The notes below the pieces were generated by a model. It was not told the origin of the DNA and searched no databases. It saw only the letters and a program-made list of their open reading frames with translations. Made by a program: the position numbers and the translations under genes. 49,949 nt of DNA from assembly GCA_903901045.1 (NCBI GenBank), contig CAIUPP010000037.1:1-49949 (forward strand), in the 5' to 3' direction. Below are positions 44,415 to 49,949 of the stretch, piece by piece; positions within the stretch are counted from its first letter, which is position 1; every line of letters begins with the position of its first letter. Source of the DNA: an uncultured Planctomycetota bacterium. GTDB lineage: Bacteria > Planctomycetota > Brocadiia > CAIUPP01.

Positions 44415-45605
44415 TCAGAGCGCCATCACTCCTTCGGCGAGCTGCCCGCGTCGCAGCAGGTCGGCCATGAGACGCATCTTCTTGTCCGCGTGTTTAAAGA
44501 AAGCCTTGTACCCCGGGCAGAGGTAATTCAGCCTCCGCTGCCCGTCGGGTGTCTCGACGAAGCGGTTCTTGGGACACTCGCCGTTGCACACGAAAAGCAC
44601 ATCGCATTCCCGGCAGCATTGCGGCAGGGTATCCCTCTTGTGGCGGCCGAATTTCCTCTGCTTTTCCGAGGCCACCAGTTCGATCATCGGCGTGGTGAGA
44701 ATGTTCCCCAGGAAGCCGTTCGGCTCCACAAAGTGATCGCACGAATAGAGATCGCCGTTATGCTCCAGCGCCATCCCCAAGCCGCACGTGGGGCCGAAGA
44801 CGCACACCGTGCCCGCCATTCCCAGCCAGCCGGCCAGCGCCCCGTCAAAGTTCAGGACGAAGCTCTTCCCCACGTCCTGCTTCACCCACTCGTCGAAGAT
44901 TTCGATCAGGAAGCGCCCCCATTGTTCCGGCCGAACGGAGCGGCTCGTGACCTCGCTCCCCTCCTGGAACCCGCTTTCGCTTTCCCGCTCCACGATCGGA
45001 ATGAACTGGATGTACTGCGTGCGGGCTTCGTCCCGGAAGAACCGATAGACCTCCAGGGGATGATCGGCGTTCCTGGAATTGACCGTGCACAGGACGTTGA
45101 ACTCGACGTTATGTTTCTGGAGCAGCCGGACGGCCTTTATAACGCGGTCGAACGTCCCGTGGCCCCCCTTGTCCTGCCGGTGCGCGTCATGAAACTCTTT
45201 CGGACCGTCCAGGCTCAGGCCGACAAGAAAGTTATTGTCGTGAAAGAACCGGCACCACTCGTCGTTGAGGAGAATGCCGTTGGTCTGAAAGGTGTTCTCA
45301 ACCCGGACGCCGGGCTTCCGATATTTCTTCTGAAGTTCCACGGACCGGCGGTAGAAATCGAGCCCCATCAAAGTCGGCTCCCCCCCCTGCCAGGCAACGA
45401 TCACGTCGGGGATCTGGTGGGCTTCCATGATCTGGCGGATATAGGCTTCATGCACCTCAGCCGTCATGCGGAACTTGCTGCCGGGATAAAGCTTCTCCTT
45501 CTTCAGGAAGAAGCAATAGGCGCAATTTAAATTGCAGGCTGAGCCCGTCGGCTTGGCCATGATGTGAAAAGCTCTGGGCGGAGCGCTTGAAGCCGTATCG
45601 GTCAT
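44415..45605 (-). CDS. Anaerobic sulfatase-maturating radical SAM enzyme
   Basis: This 396-aa protein oxidises the active-site cysteine (or serine) of sulfatases to formylglycine. The radical SAM cluster motif is C24-N-L-N-C28-A-Y-C31, and the C-terminal SPASM region has the further cysteines of two auxiliary clusters (CGLGMALEHNGDLYSCDHF, CCRECDVLFVCNGECP). VAWQGGEPTL is also typical of the family. The start at 45605 has GGAGAG upstream and overlaps the stop of the preceding membrane-protein gene (ATGA). A Cys-type sulfatase lies two genes upstream in the same orientation and is its probable target. Confidence 0.93.
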   Translation of the reverse strand: MTDTASSAPPRAFHIMAKPTGSACNLNCAYCFFLKKEKLYPGSKFRMTAEVHEAYIRQIMEAHQIPDVIVAWQGGEPTLMGLDFYRRSVELQKKYRKPGVRVENTFQTNGILLNDEWCRFFHDNNFLVGLSLDGPKEFHDAHRQDKGGHGTFDRVIKAVRLLQKHNVEFNVLCTVNSRNADHPLEVYRFFRDEARTQYIQFIPIVERESESGFQEGSEVTSRSVRPEQWGRFLIEIFDEWVKQDVGKSFVLNFDGALAGWLGMAGTVCVFGPTCGLGMALEHNGDLYSCDHFVEPNGFLGNILTTPMIELVASEKQRKFGRHKRDTLPQCCRECDVLFVCNGECPKNRFVETPDGQRRLNYLCPGYKAFFKHADKKMRLMADLLRRGQLAEGVMAL

Positions 45606-45994
45606 ACCCGCACTCTCCAAGCGCGAAGACTGGTCGCGCACCAAACAGCCATAGCCGCGTGAAGCGCCACGGCGGGCCACAGCGCAACGCCGGACATGCA
45701 CATCAACGCTCCCGCCATCGCCAGCAGAACGGATGCGCCTGCGTTATATATGAGCATTCCCCAGAGCAGGGCATACTGCGAACGACTCCCGCCGTCGTCA
45801 CGCGCCAGCCAGCAGGCGACCCCAATGGCCAGCAGGGCCGCGGCGCAGAGCCGCGCCGCCATCAGCGCCTCCGGCGACGGCTCCCTGGCACTGAGCAACA
45901 GTCCAAGTGCCGGTGAGGGCACGCAAAGCAGAGCGAGGCCCGCGCCAGCCTCTATCGCAGCGGTCGCAATGAACAACTTCCTTCGCGAATTCAT
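45602..45994 (-). CDS. Small integral membrane protein of the sulfatase operon
   Basis: This 130-aa protein has four hydrophobic segments and short charged loops. I do not recognise the family. It resembles generic four-helix inner-membrane proteins. It overlaps the maturase start by four bases and follows the sulfatase by about 60 bp, so it is translationally coupled to the maturase. The start at 45994 has GGGGAAAG 6 bp upstream; an earlier in-frame ATG lies 21 bp upstream. Confidence 0.6.
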   Translation of the reverse strand: MNSRRKLFIATAAIEAGAGLALLCVPSPALGLLLSAREPSPEALMAARLCAAALLAIGVACWLARDDGGSRSQYALLWGMLIYNAGASVLLAMAGALMCMSGVALWPAVALHAAMAVWCATSLRAWRVRV

Positions 45995-46053
45995 CCGAAC
46001 TTTCCCCGTCTCCACAAGGCGACCCGGCTGCCGTTCAACTCATGAAACCGGAG

Positions 46054-47580
46054 CTAGTGCTTGGCGCTGCCCGACGCAGCCTCCAGCTTTGCCATCACCG
46101 CGCTCAAGTTGAACGAGGCCGGCTTCTGCCGCGGCGGAAACTTGATGAAGTCTTCGAGTTGCTGCGCCACGAGCGCCTGCATGCCGTAGATCAGGAAGGC
46201 ATGGGACAATATCCAATCCCAATAGGTGTTCGAGTTCTCGTAAGCCCGCTCGAAGGGATCGCGCCGCAGGTTGAAGATATGCGGCACGCGCAGAGCCACG
46301 AAGGGCTCGGCCCAGCACTCGCACGTCTTTGCGCGCTGTTCCAGGAGCGTCGCCTTCCAGTCCTCGTAGCGGATCGCCATGACGTCTCCGTCGTCGCTGA
46401 AGTAGAAGAAGAACTTTCGCGGGCTGTCCTTGACCTGTCCCGTCAGATAGGGAACCATGTTGTAGCTGTCGAGATGGACCTTGAAGGTCTTGTCCCCCGC
46501 CTTGTAGCCCGCGAGCAGTTTCTCCTTAATGCCCGGCTGCCCGGCGGCGGCCAGCAGCGTCTCCGCCCAGTCCTGGTGGGTAACGATTCCATTGAGCACC
46601 GTGCCCGCCTTGATCTTTCCGGGCCAGCGCACGAACGCCGGAACCCGCCACGCGCCTTCCCAGTTGGTGTCCTTCTCGCGGGCGAACGGCGTGATGCCGG
46701 CGTCCGGCCAACTGTTGTAGTGCGGGCCGTTGTCCGTGGAGTACATGACGAGGGTGTTGTCGGCAATCCCCAGATCATCGAGCTTCTTGAGCATCATGCC
46801 GATGTGCTCATCGTGGGCGACCATCCGGTCGTTGTAGTCCCCCTGCCCGCTCTTGCCCTTGTGCTTCTCGGCAACGTGGGTGCGGAAGTGCATGGCCGTG
46901 GTGTTGTACCAGACGAAGAAGGGCTTGCCCGCCTTGTTTGCCTTGTCGATGAAGTTCAAGGCGCCGGCGGTGATCTCATCGTCGATGGTTTCCATGCGCT
47001 TGATGGTGAGAGCGCCCGTGTCCTCGATCTTCTGCTTGCCCACCTTGCCCCAGCGCGGCTGCACCGTCGCGTCGTCCTTGTCGGTCGCAAAGCAGTGGAG
47101 CACGCCTCTGGGGCCGAAATGCGCCTTGAAAGCCGGGTCCTTGGGGTAGTCCGGGAGTTCCGGCTCCTCTTCCGCGTTCAAGTGGTAGAGGTTGCCGAAG
47201 AACTCGTCGAATCCGTGCACGGTCGGCAGGAACTCATTCTTGTCGCCGAGGTGGTTCTTGCCGAACTGGCCGGTGGCGTATCCCAGGGGCTTGAGCAATT
47301 CGGCGATGGTCGGGTCTTCCGCGTGAAGACCCACGTCGGACCCGGGCAGACCGACCTTGGTCAGCCCCGTGCGGATGGGGCTCTGGCCGGTGATGAACGC
47401 CGCGCGGCCGGCCGTGCAGCTCTGCTGACCGTAGTAATCGGTGAAGCAGACCCCTTCGTTGGCGACGCGGTCGATGTTCGGCGTCCGGTACCCCATTTGG
47501 CCGCGGCTGTTGAAACTGATGTTCCACCAGCCGATATCATCTCCCCAGAGAATGAGGATGTTCGGTTGCTTGGTTGCCAC
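46054..47580 (-). CDS. Arylsulfatase, formylglycine-dependent, Cys type
   Basis: This 508-aa sulfatase hydrolyses sulfate esters through a formylglycine made from C55 in the motif C55-T-A-G-R59. This is the C-x-A-x-R variant of the classic CxPxR. Metal-site residues D14-D15 (ILWGDDIG) and the downstream STDNGPHYNSW segment agree. The start is a GTG at 47580 with AGGAGGAAC directly upstream; the product begins MATKQPNILI without a signal peptide, so it should be cytoplasmic. The maturase downstream can act on such motifs. The substrate, possibly a sulfated saccharide imported by the cell, is unknown. Confidence 0.93.
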   Translation of the reverse strand: MATKQPNILILWGDDIGWWNISFNSRGQMGYRTPNIDRVANEGVCFTDYYGQQSCTAGRAAFITGQSPIRTGLTKVGLPGSDVGLHAEDPTIAELLKPLGYATGQFGKNHLGDKNEFLPTVHGFDEFFGNLYHLNAEEEPELPDYPKDPAFKAHFGPRGVLHCFATDKDDATVQPRWGKVGKQKIEDTGALTIKRMETIDDEITAGALNFIDKANKAGKPFFVWYNTTAMHFRTHVAEKHKGKSGQGDYNDRMVAHDEHIGMMLKKLDDLGIADNTLVMYSTDNGPHYNSWPDAGITPFAREKDTNWEGAWRVPAFVRWPGKIKAGTVLNGIVTHQDWAETLLAAAGQPGIKEKLLAGYKAGDKTFKVHLDSYNMVPYLTGQVKDSPRKFFFYFSDDGDVMAIRYEDWKATLLEQRAKTCECWAEPFVALRVPHIFNLRRDPFERAYENSNTYWDWILSHAFLIYGMQALVAQQLEDFIKFPPRQKPASFNLSAVMAKLEAASGSAKH

Positions 47581-47715
47581 GCCAGTTCCTCCTGTTCTTG
47601 TACTGCGGCATTGGAGATCGTTGCGCGCCTTCACACTATGTGGATATTGCTCCGTCTCTGCGGGCACACGGCTTGGATTTTCTTCACTTCATTCCTTCGC
47701 CTCCCTCCCACCTCT

Positions 47716-48489
47716 TCACGGGGCGCGCATCTTCTGTTGCAGATCGACCATGGCCTGCTGGCTGACCTTAATCAGCCCCTCCTGCGGACGGTCCAGGTCG
47801 GCCGTCAGGCATAGAACGACTGAGAACGAAAGGGCCAACGCCAGCTCGATGAGGGCGAAGTTCTTCCCGCTCATCCCGAGTTGAACCCCCGCCATGCCCA
47901 TGGCGAGCATGGCCAGAACGTACAGGGCCACCCATATGGCAGCCGGAATGCGGTCCCGCACGCCGACCTTGACCCGTTCCAGGTGCAGGTCGATCATTTC
48001 GTTCAGCGATTGGACAAACAGTCCCACCGCAATCGACCCCGTCTCCGACCGTCCGATCTCCGCGGCCCTGGCCCAGAGCTGATCCTGAAGGGCGTCCGAG
48101 CGCCGCATCGCCTGCTCTAACTCCTTCCACTGGGCCGGGACCGCGTCAGATCGCAGGTCCACATATTCCTTCAGGAGGCCGCGAATGTCGGAACGGTACG
48201 GCTCGGGCAGGAGGCCGGCGCGCAGCCAGGTCGTCCCGATCGCATTCACTTCCTGCACGACGAGGTTCTTTCTGGCGTCGTAGCGGACGGCGGCTGAGTT
48301 GAAGGTGAAACCCAGCATGAAAGCGAGCAACCCCATCGCCGACGCGACCAAAACGCCGGCCGAGTCGCCCTTTCCTTCCCCGGGGGACCTGTTCCTTCTC
48401 CCTACGAGGAAGCCGGCCCCGATGGCAAGCATGACCACCGCCATCGTTCCCATGAAGATCGCCCACAGAGGCACGCTATCGAGGTGCAT
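47716..48489 (-). CDS. Membrane protein of the DUF4239/bestrophin-like type
   Basis: This 257-aa protein has two N-terminal helices (about 8-28 and 45-65), a long cytoplasmic helical region (about 70-175, rich in Glu/Arg/Leu) and two C-terminal helices (about 185-230). The VASAMGLLAFMLGFTFNSA segment and following RYDARKNLVVQEVNAIGTTWLR are typical of DUF4239 proteins, which show remote similarity to bestrophin anion channels. Function is unproven. The Shine-Dalgarno is weak (AGGAAAGG, ~13 bp upstream). It follows the DUF2092-like gene by 26 bp. Confidence 0.7.
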   Translation of the reverse strand: MHLDSVPLWAIFMGTMAVVMLAIGAGFLVGRRNRSPGEGKGDSAGVLVASAMGLLAFMLGFTFNSAAVRYDARKNLVVQEVNAIGTTWLRAGLLPEPYRSDIRGLLKEYVDLRSDAVPAQWKELEQAMRRSDALQDQLWARAAEIGRSETGSIAVGLFVQSLNEMIDLHLERVKVGVRDRIPAAIWVALYVLAMLAMGMAGVQLGMSGKNFALIELALALSFSVVLCLTADLDRPQEGLIKVSQQAMVDLQQKMRAP

Positions 48490-48515
48490 AATCCTAACGC
48501 CTTTCCTCCCTGGGG

Positions 48516-49949
48516 CTATTGCGCCGGAATGACGGCGGACGATTTGTTGACAGTGCGGAACGTCAGATCGACCTTGGTAGCGCCCGCCCGGATCACATAC
48601 GCAAACGCCTCGTTCGGCACCGCGGCGGTATCGAACGAGTCAATCTGCATCGTATACCTGGGCCGGGCGGGCACCTGGGGATACGAAATGCTCACTTTGC
48701 GGATCAGCGGCTGGTCGCCCGTGGCAACCCAAATCTCCACATCCCTGTCCTGCGTCGTAAAGCCGAGATGGTGACACTCGCCGCCGCCTATCGTATCGAC
48801 GCCGATGTACTCGGCGGTCTGGACTTTCGGCACCACGCGCTCGTAGAGATCGGTTCGCAGCAACTCGGTCACGGGCAGCGTGGCGCCGTAGTTCTGCGCG
48901 ATCTTCTCCAGGGCGACGTCAATTGTCCCGGGAATCTGAGCCTGCCCGTACGCGTCCTTCTTCAGGTCCAGGAACGTCAGGGTCAAACCGTCGTAGACCA
49001 CCCGCCGGGAATTATTGTCACTGCTGTATTGAATGCTCACCTTGTTCGGGCGGCGCAGGAAGATCGTGCGCTGGCTGGTGAAGGACACCTTCTGCCCCGC
49101 TTCGGTCAGTTCGTCGTACGAATCGGTGACGGTCATCGTGAACTGTTCCAGACCCGCGAGGTACCCGAGTCCGGCCTTGAGAATTTCGAGCGGACTGGCC
49201 GTCTCCGTGATCACCGGCTGCGGCGTCGCCGGCTGCGGATTGGGATCCTGGACGACCTGGTACCCTTCCTGGCCGTTCTGGGTGGTCTTCGCGTAATACG
49301 CGTCGTCATACTGATAGTACGTGTTGTCGTTGACAACCACGGGAGTGACCGGCTCATCGCTCTCCCACGGAGTCGTGGAGGTCCAGTAGCCCTCGGGCGG
49401 ATAGACCGGCTGGTACCACACCTCATCATTGTTCCAGCAGGGCGCGTACCAGTAGCCATGGTTGTACCAGTAGTCATTGCCTCTCCAGGCGGTCTTGACG
49501 CTGCCATCGGGGAGGCGCGCGACGGCGGCGGTTCCCTGGCGAGTCCGGACGGTCGCCACCCCATTGCCTTCGGGGCCGCGAATATATGTCGCCGTGCCAA
49601 TGGGACCGCGAATGATCCCCGCCGAACCGCCGTTGGGCCCTACCACGGTCCGTCCCCTGTCCGCGGGGTTCGGCAGCATGGATTGCCCTGTGATCGAACC
49701 ATAGTTGGCCGGGCGGTAGGTTGAACCCGCCGCTGTGCCCGTGCCCTGAGCGATCGGGGTTGCGGGGCGCACGGGGGGCCGCGGAGTGACGGGGTTATTG
49801 GCGGGCCGAGCCACAGGCGCGGGCGGCGCAGGCCGCGCTGCGGGAGCCTGCCAGGCGGGCCGGGCATCGCGCGCTGGCGGCGCCTGTCGCGCTTGAGGGG
49901 CCTGTGGCGCAGGTCGCGCAACGCGCGCGGGTGCGGCCGGCCGGGCTGC
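48516..49949 (-). CDS. DUF2092-like protein with Pro/Ala/Arg-rich region (5' end outside window)
   Basis: The frame is open from the right edge to a stop at 48516, about 477 residues. The C-terminal ~250 residues (from ILKAGLGYLAGLEQFTMTVTDSYDE) match the DUF2092 pattern, related to LolA/LolB-like folds that bind lipids (RRPNKVSIQYSSD, VVYDGLTLTFLD). Before it lies a Tyr/Trp-rich segment (YWYNHGYWYAPCWNNDEVWY), and at the window edge a repetitive Pro/Ala/Arg/Gln stretch (ARPAPQAPQARQAPPAR). The signal peptide would lie outside the window. It is probably an envelope-associated protein. Confidence 0.7.
   Translation of the reverse strand, partial: AARPAAPARVARPAPQAPQARQAPPARDARPAWQAPAARPAPPAPVARPANNPVTPRPPVRPATPIAQGTGTAAGSTYRPANYGSITGQSMLPNPADRGRTVVGPNGGSAGIIRGPIGTATYIRGPEGNGVATVRTRQGTAAVARLPDGSVKTAWRGNDYWYNHGYWYAPCWNNDEVWYQPVYPPEGYWTSTTPWESDEPVTPVVVNDNTYYQYDDAYYAKTTQNGQEGYQVVQDPNPQPATPQPVITETASPLEILKAGLGYLAGLEQFTMTVTDSYDELTEAGQKVSFTSQRTIFLRRPNKVSIQYSSDNNSRRVVYDGLTLTFLDLKKDAYGQAQIPGTIDVALEKIAQNYGATLPVTELLRTDLYERVVPKVQTAEYIGVDTIGGGECHHLGFTTQDRDVEIWVATGDQPLIRKVSISYPQVPARPRYTMQIDSFDTAAVPNEAFAYVIRAGATKVDLTFRTVNKSSAVIPAQ

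Noticed and set aside
1-49949. CRISPR arrays, rRNA genes or prophage structural genes
   Set aside because: No regularly spaced repeats, rRNA-like sequence or capsid/terminase/tail-like proteins were seen on either strand.

Overview
The window is high-GC bacterial chromosome, densely packed, with long codirectional gene runs and many Shine-Dalgarno starts. It carries secreted carbohydrate-active proteins (GH78, GH3, a GH123/DUF4091-type protein, a parallel beta-helix lipoprotein), a prepilin-like protein with the N-terminus common in the PVC group, a sulfatase with a radical-SAM maturase, and URO-D and MttB family proteins. Together these suggest an uncultured member of the Planctomycetota/Lentisphaerota/Kiritimatiellota group or a neighbour such as Hydrogenedentota. 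This assignment is inference; no rRNA or ribosomal protein gene is present to fix it.

Layout. 1-5.5 kb (+): the tail of a LacI-type regulator, a GH78 rhamnosidase-like enzyme, a URO-D-like protein and a DegT aminotransferase. 5.5-8.6 kb (-): a mobile-element scar with a large serine recombinase, its terminator, a possible small downstream gene and the C-terminal stub of a second recombinase. 8.9-9.85 kb (+): a possible 56-aa gene and an MBL-fold hydrolase. 10.0-28.3 kb (-): one 18-kb codirectional run from a strong sigma70-like promoter. It holds a prepilin-like protein, a GntR/LacI hybrid regulator, four exported proteins (FG-GAP, amidotransferase-like, DUF4091, beta-helix), a class III aminotransferase, RidA, an M19-like protein, a Na+/solute symporter and an MttB-like methyltransferase. 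Two 3' gene-tail remnants lie inside or at the end of this run. 28.4-30.2 kb (-): a GH3 enzyme with its own promoter. 30.6-33.4 kb (+): a tightly coupled cupin, creatininase-like and FGGY kinase operon. 33.6-38 kb (+): a giant hybrid sensor kinase. 38-49.9 kb (-): DEAD-box helicase, Tex, a tRNA-like 3' end with terminator, a pentameric-channel-like protein, a PAS-PP2C phosphatase, a sulfatase/maturase operon, a DUF4239-like membrane protein and a truncated DUF2092-like protein.

The genes read as a saccharide-scavenging lifestyle: exported proteins act on or bind glycans, transporters and kinases take up small products, and LacI/GntR-type regulators probably sense sugars. The 18-kb run also joins a transporter, MttB, RidA, an aminotransferase and an M19-like protein. 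That looks like import and breakdown of an N-methylated or amino compound, but the substrate cannot be read from sequence. The most unusual items are this composite run with its duplicated gene tails, the M19 protein lacking canonical metal ligands, the channel-like protein beside a PP2C phosphatase, and the tRNA-like terminus upstream of tex.
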